Position numbers and translations under genes: made by a program
Origin: Erinaceus europaeus
Lineage: Eukaryota; Chordata; Mammalia; Eulipotyphla; Erinaceidae
Assembly: GCF_950295315.1 (NCBI RefSeq)
Contig: NC_080172.1
Span: 118,935,635-118,999,634, forward strand
Reading direction: 5' to 3'
DNA length: 64,000 bases
Part shown: positions 42,536 through 52,872 of the stretch, in pieces
How positions within the stretch are numbered: the first letter of the stretch is position 1
How the letters are laid out: every line of letters begins with the position of its first letter
Notes under the pieces: model-generated
What the model was told of the DNA's origin: nothing
Databases searched by the model: none
The model's input: only the letters and a program-made list of their open reading frames with translations

Positions 42536-42650
42536 AGTTTAATCCCCCAGACCACCATAAGCCAGAGTTGAGCAGTGCTCTGGTGTTTCTCTCTGTGTCT
42601 TTCTCTGCATCTCTCTCAAAAATAAAATAAATAAATAAAATATTGTAAAA
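42536..42650 (+). repeat. SINE-D 3' part
   Basis: Begins at TTTAATCCCCCAGACCACC, lacking the tRNA-like head, and continues through CAGAGTTGAGCAGTGCTCTG. Confidence 0.75.
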
Positions 42651-42767
42651 AATAGACTCCCAGGACACTTAGCACAAATGAAATGGATTTGCTCACCATA
42701 TATATAATGCCTCTTCCCACTGGACTGGAGATTCCTTGAGAACAAAGGCCTGCCTGCTTTATCTTTT

Positions 42768-43005
42768 CTTCTTCTTCTTTATTAGGGGGATTCCTGGTTT
42801 ACAGTCAACAGTAAAATGCAGTAGTTGGCCCATGAGTAGCATTCCTCAGTTTTCCAGGTAACACTAACCCCTACTCAGTCCTCCGCCACCATCAGGACCT
42901 GAACCCTCCCCGACCCCAGAGTCTTTTACTCGGGTGCAATACACCAACTCCAGTCCAAGTTCTGCTTAGAGTTTTCCTATTTTTAAACTTCCTTTTTTAA
43001 TTATT
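42768..43005 (-). repeat. L1 3' UTR fragment
   Basis: Matches 28945-29160 (TTTATTAGGGGGATTCCTGG, CAGTAAAATGCAGTAG). Confidence 0.78.
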
Positions 43006-43275
43006 ATTAGTGATTTAATAATGGTTAGCAAGATTGTAAGATCACAGGGCTACAATCCCACACAGTTCCCACCACCAGAGTTCCCTGTCCCATCCCCTCC
43101 ATTGGAAGCTTCCCTGTTCTTTATCCCTCTGGGAGTCTGCACCCAAATTCTTTATGGGGAGCAGAAGGTGGGAGGTCTGGCTTCTGTCATGGCTTCTCTG
43201 CTGGACATGGGTGTTGGCAGGTGGACACACTCCCCAGCCTGTCTCTGTCTGTCCCTGGTGGGCAGGCTGCCTGTT
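43006..43275 (-). repeat. R3 LINE-3'-UTR-like copy
   Basis: Reverse strand: A-rich terminus at left, CACCACCAGAGTTCCCTGTC, TTCTTTATCCCTCTGGGAG. Confidence 0.82.
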
Positions 43276-43696
43276 TTATCTTTATACCCCACAACTGCAT
43301 CAAGTTCTTGTTCAGATTTTTGTCTCGATGAAAAGAGAAGCATTCCTGCATACAGTCCAGCTCAGACCCTGTATGTTTGGAAAAGCACAAAACTAGGCTA
43401 GAGAGAGAGAGAGTTCACAGGCTAGGTACATGCTTTGCCAAATGCACCGTCCAGACTCCAGCCCCATGGGAAGGTGCTGTGGCGCTTGGCTCCTGCCCTG
43501 GGGTGTCTGTCTGCAATACTTGTCCTGGGAGCAGAGAAGTCACGCTTGTGCCAGGGCCCCGCCGCCCGGGCAGACATGACGCTTCCGTGCCTAAGTATGA
43601 GTAGTAACCAGAGACACCGCATCCCTTACTTTCTCATCAGCCCTGACTTGCCTTGACTTCAGCTGGAATAGTCACAGGGGTTGGTAACAAATGAAC

Positions 43697-43882
43697 TGCA
43701 GTAGCCCAGGAGGTGGCGCAGTGGATAAAGCACTGGACTCTCAGATGTAGGGTCGTGAGTTCAGTCCCGCAGCACATGTACCAAAGTGATGTCTGGTTCT
43801 TTCTCTCTCCCTCCCTCTCTTTCTCTCTCCTCCTGTCTTCTTCGTGAATAAATGAATAAAATTTTGAGAAAAATAAGCAAAT
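43697..43882 (+). repeat. SINE-C copy
   Basis: GGTGGCGCAGTGGATAAAGC head, GTGAGTTCAGTCCCGC box and AGTGATGTCTGGTTCTTTC body. Confidence 0.87.
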
Positions 43883-43917
43883 TAACTGCACCTTAATTTT
43901 TTTTAGTATCAAAAATA

Positions 43918-44018
43918 CAGAACTCTGGCGGTGGGTATGGTGTGGAATTATGCATTGAAGTCTTACAATCTCATTACCTTCTTTAATTACAAGTAAAATA
44001 AATAAATCAAAAGCATCC
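43918..44018 (+). repeat. R3 3' fragment
   Basis: CAGAACTCTGGCGGTGGGTA through TTTAATTACAAGTAAAATAA. Confidence 0.65.
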
Positions 44019-44034
44019 CCGGGGTCGGATAAAA

Positions 44035-44410
44035 GTACTTGGAAATTACAGAAGCCAGACCTTCCACCTTCTACATCCCACAATGACCCTGGGTCCATGC
44101 TCCCAGAGGGATAAAGAATAGGAAAGCTGTCAGGGGAGGGGATGGGATATGGAGTTCTGCTAGTGGGAATTGTGTGGAGTTGTACCCCTCTTATCCTATG
44201 TTTTTGTCAGTGTTTCCTTTTTAAAAAATTTTTTTAATCTTTATTTGTTGGATAGACAGTCAGAAATTGAAAGGGAAGGGGGTGATAGAGAGGGAGACAG
44301 AGAGACACCTGCAAGGCTTGAGCCCAGGTCCTTGTGCACTGTAACATGTGCATTCAGCCAGGTGCACCACCGCCTGGACCCTCAGTGTTTCCTTTTTATA
44401 AATAAAAATA
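44035..44410 (+). repeat. R3 copy split by a SINE-B
   Basis: CAGACCTTCCACCTTCTAC to the TTCCTTTTTATAAATAAAA terminus, interrupted at 44224-44381. Confidence 0.88.
44224..44381 (-). repeat. SINE-B nested in R3
   Basis: Reverse-strand copy with a perfect 17-bp target duplication TCAGTGTTTCCTTTTTA (44207-44223 and 44382-44398). Confidence 0.93.
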
Positions 44411-44689
44411 AAAATAAAAAACAGGAAAAAAATACTTGGAAAGTCACAGGAAAATCAGACATATATTTAAAGAAATGCAATATTAACAACAAAAAAACAA
44501 ACAAAAAAACAGCTTATATTTTCAGCCAGCTGAAGTAAAGGAAATATAAAAAGTCATAATCATGAGGCTGGAAGGGCTTCCCTGGAATGGTCCAGAGTTC
44601 TCCAGAGAGAGAGTGCTCTGAACAGCAAAGCCAAACAGAGCACCTCCCCGCTCTGAGGAACCTGCCATAAGGAAATCGTTTAGGGTGGG

Positions 44690-44821
44690 GGTATAGCGCA
44701 ATGGTTATGCAAAGAGACTTTCATGCCTGAGGCTCTCAAGTCCCAGGTTCAATCCTCCACAGCGCCATAAGCTAGAGCTGAGTAGTGCTCTGGTAAAAAA
44801 AAAAAAAAAAAAAAAAAAAAT
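44690..44821 (+). repeat. SINE-D copy with long poly-A
   Basis: GGTATAGCGCAATGGTTATG head and an uninterrupted run of about 26 A at the end, suggesting recent insertion. Confidence 0.87.
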
Positions 44822-45888
44822 CCTTTAATGTAATAAATGTAATAAAGCACTCCAGTCTCATTTCTGCCATTTTGACTTCCAAAGCAGATGGCTTTATACA
44901 CCCAACATCAAACTAGCACTTGGCTCTGAGAGTGAAATTTTTTAGAAGAATTGACCAGTAAAAAGACATTGTATAGACATCATCTCTGAAGTGTGTCCTT
45001 TTGAGAAATAAAATAGCACCTACTTAAAAAAAAGAAATCGTTCAAAAGACACGTGAAGACAGAAGGAAGGTTCCAGCATTCCAAAGTCAGAACGAGAAAA
45101 AAGGCCCATGCAAATGTTCTACAACAAGGGAAATAGTTTAATAAGTTATAGCAGATCAGCATTTTGATATATTACTCATCCTTACAAATAATTATGTAGA
45201 CTGGAGAAATTTGGAATAAGAATATAAAACTGTTTTTGCTAGGATTGCAAATGCTAAACACATGCGTGTGTGCATATTGGCAAGCAAGCAGCATTCAGCA
45301 GGGACTGGGTGTCTGAGGTCGACGTGTGCTCACTGTGAACAGCAGTTGCTTCTGCCTGAAAGGTCGTGACAGGGTTTCCTTTCTCTCTTTCGTACTTGCC
45401 GTGTTTCTCCTTTTGGACTTGAGGTGGAGGTCACAGAAGAGTGGGTTTTCTCTTCTCTGGAGCAAACATTCATGGTGACGATTATGAGTTAGCCTTTGCT
45501 TGAATTATGACTTTATAATAGAATCACAATTTTAATGGCGTATCCACCAAGAAACAGATCATCTCTCCCGACACCTGGGGTCACTGCCCAGTCCTCAGTT
45601 CTCACTGGCGTGCTGGGAACACTAACTCCACCTGCTTCTCCTCCTCTGCCCTCACCTGTCCTCGACCCAGCAGCCAGAGTACCAGTGCCAGCCAGAGCGG
45701 CCGACTTGTCCATTGCCCAGAGTTACAGCCCTGGCTTCTGGCTGTCCTGCCCTCTGCTCTCCCTGGCTCCAGCCACGGGGTGGGTGGTTCCTCCTCTCAC
45801 AGGCTGCGTGTGCTTCCTCACTGGACTCTACAGATTCCTGCCCTCCTGGCCTCTTTCTTTCTTCCTTTCTGTCTTTCTACTCTTTTTT
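44822..45888. other. Unique sequence
   Basis: AT-rich on the left and GC-richer near 45540-45850. No exon is recognised. Confidence 0.4.
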
Positions 45889-45889
45889 T

Positions 45890-46040
45890 TTCTTTATTGG
45901 GGGTATTAATGATTCAGTCGACAGCAAAATACAGTGGTTTGTCCAGTTCTTCACACAACACTCTAACCCCTACTAGGCCCTCCTTCACCATCGTGTTCCA
46001 GGATCTGGACCCTCCCCCCACCCCAGAGTCCTTGACTTTT
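45890..46040 (-). repeat. L1 3' UTR fragment
   Basis: TTTATTGGGGGTATTAATGA and CCCCCACCCCAGAGTCCTTG match the L1 3' UTR at 28.9 kb. Confidence 0.75.
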
Positions 46041-46044
46041 CTTT

Positions 46045-46250
46045 TTCTTTTTTTTACTTTTTGGCATTATCTTTATTTATTTGAGACAGCCAGAAATCAA
46101 GAGGAAGGGGTAGATGTAGAGAGGGAGAAAGGCAGAGAGACACCTGCAGCCCTGCTTCACCACTCATGAAGCTTTCCTCCTGCAGGTGAGGACTGGGAGC
46201 TTGAACCCGGGTCCTTGCGCACTGTAACATGTGTGCTCAGCTACGTGCAA
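46045..46250 (-). repeat. SINE-B copy
   Basis: Reverse-strand copy starting in the L1 fragment, with CTTTTCTTTTTC next to the junction. Confidence 0.85.
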
Positions 46251-46564
46251 TGGAAGTCTTTCTAGGTAGTTGTCACACACACACACACAAAGACAACTGA
46301 CAGCACTTATGTCTCCTGATAGTCAGTCACACAATTCTTGTGTCCAGGACGATGGCTGTGTTCATACTCACACTCGCTCTGGGAAGGCAGAGTCGGGGCA
46401 CAGTCTGGAAGAATGACCGGCGAGGCCAAGTTCCACAGGTCAGTGACACCCAAGTGCGAGTGGGGCCAGGGGCAGCTGCTGAGGAGCAAGCAGAGTGTGG
46501 CAGCTGGCGCAGGACGGCAGGGGTCTCTGGAAAAGTCAGGACATCCAGGTTACACAGGGCCACC

Positions 46565-46712
46565 CTCCGGGTGGAGGAGGTAGCACAGTGGTTCTGTAAA
46601 AAGATTCTCATGCCTGAGGCTCCAAAGTCGCAAGTTCAACACCCACTACACTCTAAACTTGAGCAGAGCAGGGCTCTAGTCTCTCTGTCTCCCTCCAATA
46701 CATAAATATTTT
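46565..46712 (+). repeat. SINE-D copy
   Basis: GGAGGTAGCACAGTGGTTCTG head and TTGAGCAGAGCAGGGCTC body. Confidence 0.78.
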
Positions 46713-47371
46713 TAAATTTCTTTATTGGGGGATCAATGTTTTATGGTCGACAGTAAATACAATAGTTTGTACATGCATAACATTTCTCAGTTTTCCATAT
46801 AACAGTACAACCCCCACTAGGTCCTCTGCCATTCTGTTCCAGGACCTGAGCCCTCCCCCCAACCACACCAGAGTCTTTTACTTTGGTGCAATACACCAAC
46901 TCCAGTTCTCCTTCTGATTAGTGTTTTCTCTTCTGATCTTGTTTTTCAAATTCTGCCTGAGAGTGAGATCATCCCATATTCATCCTTGTGTTTCTGGCTT
47001 ATTTCACTTAACATGATTTCTTCAAGCTCCATCCAAAATGGGCTGAAAATGGTGAAATCACCATTTTCACTCCAAAAATGTCCAGTAGTTCTAGATTATC
47101 TATCTCCTCATTTATATCCCTCATTTCTTTATTGATTTTCTGCCTGGATGATCTGTCAAGTTGAGAGAGTGGGGTGTTCAAGGCCCCTACTATGACTGTG
47201 TTGCTGTTAATACATTGCTGTAGCTCCTTCAGCAGATGTTTGATGTATTTAGATGGCTTCTCATTGGGTGCATAGATGTTGATAATCATTGAGTCCTCTT
47301 GATTGACTGATCCTCTGAACACTAAGTATGTCCATCCTATCTTTTCAAATTTTATTTATATTAAGGCTTAT
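46712..47371 (-). repeat. L1, 3' UTR joined to the ORF2 endonuclease region
   Basis: 46712-47060 is the L1 3' end. From about 47060 to 47371 the minus strand encodes the endonuclease part of ORF2 (IINIYAPNEKPSKYIK, LNTPLSQLDRSSRQKINKE). The reverse-transcriptase part between them is missing, and the join is near ACCATTTTCACTCC. The same L1 continues at 49763. Confidence 0.85.
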
Positions 47372-47694
47372 TGTTGTATGCTTTACATTGGGTTGTTCTA
47401 GCTCTCTCCCTGCCAAGAAAATTGGTTCAGTCCTGCTAGTTTCGCGGGCCCGCTTGTCCCCGCCCCAAGGAACCCAGAGAGAATTCCAGGGTTCCAGAGT
47501 TCGAGAGTGCTTGGCGCCGCTGCAGGGGGAAAGAGGCAGCAGAGTTCTTTTAGGTGATTAGTTTGGTTTAGTTTATGAATCGTTGTTTTTGAATAAAGAA
47601 ATACAGCTTCCCTGCCCAGCCGTATGTCTCTGGTTGTCTGTTACCCGCCCGTGAAGCTAGCCCGGCCAGCTGGAGCCTCCGAATTTTAACAACA
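47372..47694 (+). repeat. ERV1 5' LTR
   Basis: Begins TGTTGTATGC and ends TTTTAACAACA; AATAAAG near 47593 marks the end of R. Confidence 0.95.
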
Positions 47695-47696
47695 AA

Positions 47697-47714
47697 TGGC
47701 GCCCACATGGACCT
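47697..47714 (+). other. ERV1 primer-binding site
   Basis: TGGCGCCCACATGGACCT begins like lysine-tRNA sites (TGGCGCCCA) and lies two bases after the LTR. Confidence 0.75.
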
Positions 47715-47764
47715 GACCTGCGCATCTCTCAGATAAGTGAAGACAATTTGGCTACCTATGTACT

Positions 47765-48445
47765 ATGGCCTTCTCTTCTGCTTGTGAAGAGATCTCCAAA
47801 GGCCTCTGCTCTTTCTTCACGAGACTGTTTTGCTGTTTCTGGAACATTTATCTCTGGACCACTCTGTGGTTTCCACTCGCTCAGGCGAACTCAGAACAGC
47901 CAGCGGAGTCAGGAGGAGCCAACAGGCAAGAGGCGAGGCGCGGAGCTGCCTTTTCCACCTGGTGGAGCAGCCAGCCAGCCGGCTGCGCCCAGACAACCCC
48001 GCGCACCGTGCCTGCAGCCCCACGGCCCCGCAGCCTGCAGGAGCCCGACGCCAGCACACAGGAGCCCGATGCCACCACACAGGAGCCCAGTGCCAACACG
48101 CTAGAGCCCGATGCCAACATGCAAGAGCCTGATGCCAACACGCAAGAGCCCGAGGCCAGCCCACAGGAGCCAGCTCTCCACCGCATGGCGCAGGGCACTG
48201 GACACGTGATCCCTCCACGCTGCTCGGCCACTGCGAACAGGGCAGCAGACATGGCAGGGCCATGGGGCAGGGCTGCGGCAGCCTATCATGGCCGCCACCC
48301 CTGGGCACCTCGGCCCGCGCCTTCTACAAGGCTGGCCCGCCCGCCCTCATGCTATGAATTCTGGAATGATCCCGGATCTCCTGGACCCCCCCGGGCCCCC
48401 TGCCAAAATTGGACATCCTGGCCGAGATCTCCAGCTTGGGTCTGA
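47765..48445 (+). CDS. ERV1 leader reading frame with hydrophobic N-terminus and heptad repeat
   Basis: The first long frame after the primer-binding site encodes 226 residues. Residues about 12-41 are hydrophobic and cysteine-rich (CSFFTRLFCCFWNIYLW), like a membrane anchor or signal. A central block near residues 91-136 repeats a seven-residue unit of the QEPDANT type about seven times. The C-terminal part is proline-rich and matches nothing I recognise. Its place corresponds to Gag, but no capsid or zinc-knuckle motif is seen. It may be a relic or a leader protein. It has been open for 226 codons, although the retroviral origin does not show that it is used. Confidence 0.5.
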   Translation: MAFSSACEEISKGLCSFFTRLFCCFWNIYLWTTLWFPLAQANSEQPAESGGANRQEARRGAAFSTWWSSQPAGCAQTTPRTVPAAPRPRSLQEPDASTQEPDATTQEPSANTLEPDANMQEPDANTQEPEASPQEPALHRMAQGTGHVIPPRCSATANRAADMAGPWGRAAAAYHGRHPWAPRPAPSTRLARPPSCYEFWNDPGSPGPPRAPCQNWTSWPRSPAWV

Positions 48446-48820
48446 AGGCAGATGAGCTAAAATACGCAGAGATTCATCCAGAGATCGCAACCTGCAATTC
48501 CTTGAAGTGGAGCTGCGTGGGAGGCCACCTCCGGATGGTGACCCCCCCCCAACAACTAAGACAGTACATATCTAAATTCGTGTTTAAAATGACATGTCTT
48601 CATAACAAAGGTTTCTCTCCTTGTGTATTAATGACCATGTTTATGTGTATGTTTAAAGTTTGGTAAACAGTAACTTTAAGGCTAAATTCTTACTAGTCAA
48701 AGTTAAATGAAAAAGGTTTTCAACATAATTCTCATAAAGATAAAATTAACTTACATTTAAAGTCTGAGGTAAAAATTAGTTGACAGTCAATTTATTTTAA
48801 CTAAGTTAGTCTAAAGACCT

Positions 48821-49110
48821 GTGCACACCTAGGGTGTGTCTCCATCTTGAATGGGTGTAACAAAAGGTTAAATAGACTTGTTGATATGTAAAACTCTCCA
48901 TTACCTTCTCTATTAGAAATGGTAGATTGCACAATGGCTATGCTAATTATTCTCATGCCTGAGGTTTCCTTTCCTGCGCACACCTAGGGTGTGTCTCCAT
49001 CTTAAATGGGTGTAACAAAAGGTTAAAAAGATGTTGTTGATATGTAAAAGTCTCAAATTCCTTCTCTATTAGAAATTTAAGATTGTGCTGTGGTTATGCT
49101 AATAACAAGT
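48821..49110 (+). repeat. Two 155-bp direct repeats inside ERV1
   Basis: GTGCACACCTAGGGTGTGTC at 48821 recurs as GCGCACACCTAGGGTGTGTC at 48976. Similarity continues through TTCTCTATTAGAAAT and GGTTATGCTAAT. Confidence 0.88.
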
Positions 49111-49411
49111 TTTGTTTCATAGTAAGTAAATTGCAGCCAGCTGCCTTTGGGACTCTAGGCCATTTCCCATCCCCATGCAAATGCCTGTCGAGGGAAGTAC
49201 ACCCCCCAGAGGCAAGAAATGTTTTTTTTAAGCTGATAAAGTTTTTCCCACAGAGGCAAAAAATGGCCCCCTCAGGCCTTCCCTTGGCAGCACACTGGTT
49301 CTTGTTACTTGCTTACATGTTTCTCCATGTTTGTGCCAGTTTATTTTTTAAAAATGCCTGTATGATAGAGGTTTCTGTTCACCCCACACCCCTGATACTG
49401 TGGTCATTTAG

Positions 49412-49431
49412 TTAAAAAGAAAAGGGGGGAT
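49412..49431 (+). other. ERV1 polypurine tract
   Basis: AAAAAGAAAAGGGGGGA directly precedes the 3' LTR, as expected for the plus-strand primer. Confidence 0.85.
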
Positions 49432-49756
49432 TGTTGTATGCTTTACATTGGGTTGTTCTAGCTCTCCCCCTGCCAAGAAAATTGGTTCAGTCCTGTTAGT
49501 TTCGCGGGCCCGCTTGTCCCCGCCCCAAGGAACCCGGAGACAGTTCCAGGGTTCCAGAGTTCAAGAGTGCTTGGTGCCGCTGCGGGGGGAAAGAGGCAGC
49601 AGAGTTCTGTTTGGTGATTAGTTTGGTTTAGTTTATGAATCGTTGTTCTTGAATAAAGAAATACAGCTTCCCTGCCCAGCCATATGTCTCTGGTCGTCTC
49701 TGTTACCCGCCCGTGAAGCTAGCCTGGCCAGCTGGAGCCTCCGAATTTTAACAACA
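49432..49756 (+). repeat. ERV1 3' LTR
   Basis: Same boundaries as the 5' LTR (TGTTGTATGC to TTTTAACAACA), followed by target site GCTTAT. Confidence 0.95.
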
Positions 49757-49762
49757 GCTTAT

Positions 49763-50638
49763 CATGTCAGATATGAGCACAGCTGTCCTTGTCCTTTGCT
49801 GTGGGCCATTGGCTTGTATGGTAGTTTTCCATCTTTTCACTGTGTTTCTGCTATGGAGTTAGGTGGGTTTCCTGCAGACAACATATGGTTGGGTTGCGCT
49901 TTCTGATCCATCTTCCTACTCTGTGCCTTTTAATAGATGAATTAAGGCCATTGACATTTATTGATAGTATAGATTGAAGATATTTTAACGATATTCTTGT
50001 AGATTTTTAGAGTGTTCTGATATATGGCATGTTTATGATGATCTGACTGTTTATACGAGACCTTTCAGAACTTCTCTCAGGGCAGGCTTGGTGATGGTTG
50101 ATTCTTTCAACTGTTGCTTGTCTGAGAAGGTTTTTGATGCCTCCATCTAGTCTGAATGACAGTCTGGCAGGATATAGTATTCTTGGCTGAAAGCCTTTCT
50201 CACTGAACACTCGATAGATATCTTGCCATTCTCTTCTGGCCTGTAGTGTTTGTGTGGAGAAGTCTGCTGCTAGTCTTATGGATTTTCCCGTGTAGGTGAC
50301 TCTTTGCTTTTCTCTTGCAACCTTCAGGATCCTTTCTTTATCCTTATTCCTTTCCATTCTAAATAGGATGTGTCTTGGTGTCTTTAATTCTGGGTTAATT
50401 CTGTTTGGGACCCTCTGGGCTTCTTGAACCTTTATGTGTCTTATGTTGTCTAGACTAGGAAAGTTCTCAGCTATTATGTCCTATAGAATGTTTTCTTCCC
50501 CTCCCTTTCTTCCTCTGGTAAGCCAATAATGTGTATATTATTTCTTTTGAAGTCATCCCATATTTCTCTGTTGTTTTTAGTATCTCTTAATCTCTTTTTG
50601 AGATCTCTTACTTCTTTCTTTGTTTTTCCAAGATCAGC
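49763..50638 (-). repeat. L1, ORF1 and start of ORF2
   Basis: On the minus strand 50010-50640 encodes the middle and C-terminus of ORF1p (REIWDDFKRNNIHIIGLPEE; KLAADFST-like block; ARREWQDIYRV), with stops in the track between pieces. 49763-49985 is the start of ORF2, which continues after ERV1 at 47371. Confidence 0.88.
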
Positions 50639-50639
50639 T

Positions 50640-50800
50640 GAAGACAGTAAAGTCACCATTTTTAACAGCTGAGTAGTATTCCACTGTGTATCTAGACCAC
50701 AACTTGCTCAGCCACTCATCTGCTGTTGGACACCTGAGTTGCTTCCAGGTTTTGGCTATTACAAATTGTGCTGCCAAGAACATATGTGTCCACAGATCTT
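50640..50800 (-). repeat. Second L1 ORF2 C-terminal fragment
   Basis: Encodes KTWKQLRCPTADEWLSKLW and YTVEYYSAVKNGDF on the minus strand. It starts with AAAGTCACCATTTT, nearly matching AAATCACCATTTT at the left L1 join near 47055. Confidence 0.85.
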
Positions 50801-50804
50801 TCTG

Positions 50805-51020
50805 CCTTTCTATCTTTCTTAGTGTCTTATTTGATAGAGGCAGAGAGAAATTGAAAGGTAAGGGGGAGGTAGGGAGAGAGACAGAGAGATCCCTGAAGCC
50901 CTCGTTCACCACTCACAAAGCTTTCTTTCTGCAGGCAGGGACCAGGGGCTTGAACCTGGGCCCTTGTGCACTGTAGTGTATGTGCTGAACCAGGTGCATC
51001 GCTGCCTAGCTCCCTGGATA
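50805..51020 (-). repeat. SINE-B copy
   Basis: Reverse-strand copy from TTAGTGTCTTATTTGATAG to GCATCGCTGCCTAGCTCCC. Confidence 0.85.
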
Positions 51021-51114
51021 AAGTTTTTTAGAAGGAACTATCTAGAGTTTCTGTGTTTGCCACCATGCTAGTGGGTCATCCCAGTGTTAGCAAAACCCAA
51101 ACTGTCAGCATGCT

Positions 51115-51315
51115 GGTGCTATGGAGGACTAAGGGCTGTGAAACATGACTCGGTACCATGTACAAGGACTTGGGTTCAAGTCCCCGGGCACCACCTGCAG
51201 GGGGTGAAGGGAAGCTTCACAAGTGGTGCAGCAAAACTTCAGACGTATCTCTGTCTCTCTCCCTCCCACTTCCCTCTCTATTTCTCTCTGTCTATCAACA
51301 ATAGTAAAAAGGATA
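51115..51315 (+). repeat. SINE-B copy, diverged
   Basis: GGACTTGGGTTCAAGTCCCC box and pyrimidine body; the head is degraded. Confidence 0.75.
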
Positions 51316-51489
51316 ATCCTAGGAGCTGCTGATACACTTCAGAACAGCCACACACAAGAGTTGTCCTTCAGCTCTGCCTCTGTTTCTGCTCATGCTAGAA
51401 AGACATGTCTCACAGCAACTTTGAATGGCAGCAGCAAAAAATACCCTGTGTTGTCACTCCATAACTGGCACTGCAGCACATGCTCTCTG

Positions 51490-51985
51490 TAGATCCTTTC
51501 ATATGCTCTTAGATCTTGTGTAGATCCTCTGTAGGTATTCTGATCCTCTGTGTCTTCTCTGAAGATCCTCTTAGATCCTTTGTAGGTTCTCTGTAGATCT
51601 TCTGTGGCTTCTCTGAAGATCTGATTCTCTGAGGAGCCTCTGTAGATGATCTGTTGATTCTCTGTTGATGTTCTGGCTCCTCTGTAGAACCTCTATAGGT
51701 TCTCTGAAGATCCTCTTAGATCCTCTGTAGATCCCCTGTAGGTCCTCTGTAGATTCTCTGTAGATCTTCTGAAGATCCTCTGTGGCTTCTCTGAAGATCC
51801 TCTTAGATCCTTTGTAGGTTCTCTGTAGATCTTCTATGAGTTCTCTGAAGATTCTCTGAAGATCCTCTGTAGATGCTCTGCAGATCTTCTGTTGATGTTC
51901 TGGATCCTTTGTAGATCCTCTGTGGGTTCTCTGAAGATCCTCTGTAGGCCCTCTGGATCCCATAGATCCTCTATAGATTCCTACA
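51490..51985. repeat. Tandem repeat, 12-bp core GATCCTCTGTAG
   Basis: About 40 diverged units (GATCCTCTGTAG, GTTCTCTGAAGATC, TCTTCTGTGG). Because 12 is divisible by three, the minus strand stays open and reads as EDLQRIYRE-like peptides. Confidence 0.92.
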
Positions 51986-52870
51986 GTTGTCACTAGAAAA
52001 GCTAGTTAAAACCACTGACAGAACGGTCCTTGGAGGAAAGGCAGTGACAGTCTAGAATCACCTGGGCCCTGAGGCCCCCCCACACACAGAGAACAGAGAG
52101 CAGGCAGGCAGACTGCTTTGTCCCCACCCCTCTCCTGCCTCCAGTAACCCAGGGTCTTTTGGAAGGAAGGCCTTTGGAAGACGCTCTTTGCTTACCAGAT
52201 GTCTGCTGAATATCGATTACCCTTAAAGAACAAGCCCTTCACTAATCAATGAGGTGACCTTTCTCTGGGGGAGGCTCATTTCTTGCCACCCCAGGAACAG
52301 AGCCAGCATCCAGTGAGCAGGTCTGGAGTATTTACTGCACGCTCATCACTCACGCTTCTCAGTTTCTGGAGCATCAAACTACTACCCGCACACATGAATT
52401 CCTTCATCCCTAACGCTGGCTCTTCTGTAACAAGACCTCAGAGAGGGCCTTAAAAGTGATCCTTTCATGCCAAGCCTGTACTTCATGGAGAACTACGGGG
52501 GGGGGGGGGGTAAGGGGGTGCTGTGAGGTCCAGCTAGTCCAGTAGCCACTGTCAGTCACTTAGCAGGACGACACAACTGGTGCCGGGAACTGAGGCCACA
52601 GGATTCTAGACAACCGCATCTGCAAACCCTCTCAGGTGCCCTTTTAAGAGACGCTGCAGGACTAGCTATCAGCAGGCATTTTCCTGGGCAGAGGCTTCTG
52701 ATGCTGAGCTGAGGATGGCAGTTCTTTCTTCTCCCATGCAAAGAAAGTCCCACCATTGCCAGGGCTGTCTGCTAATGAGCTGTCCCTCACAGGCCCTGGA
52801 AGGAGAGGACCCTCCTCTCCTGGTCAGCACCCCCACACAATCCAGAGGCCAGAGTATGCCCCTGGGGACA
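51986..52870. other. Unique sequence
   Basis: Contains a 13-G run at 52498-52510. No exon is recognised. Confidence 0.4.
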
Positions 52871-52872
52871 GC

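Larger units (their letters stand above)
47372..49756 (+). mobile_element. Endogenous retrovirus ERV1, complete but short and non-autonomous
   Basis: Two LTRs (47372-47694 and 49432-49756) enclose about 1.74 kb. A perfect 6-bp target duplication GCTTAT lies at 47366-47371 and 49757-49762, typical of class II elements. A primer-binding site starting TGGCGCCCA follows two bases after the 5' LTR, and a purine tract (AAAAAGAAAAGGGGGGA) precedes the 3' LTR. No protease, polymerase or envelope motif is seen, so it must have relied on another element's enzymes. It sits inside an L1 ORF2. The two LTRs differ at about 14 positions plus a 2-bp indel by eye, so it is not very recent. Confidence 0.95.

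Noticed and set aside
51571..51993. 140-codon frame of EDLQRIYRE-like repeats
   Set aside because: Explained by the 12-bp tandem array; no evidence of coding use. Kept only as a finding to test.
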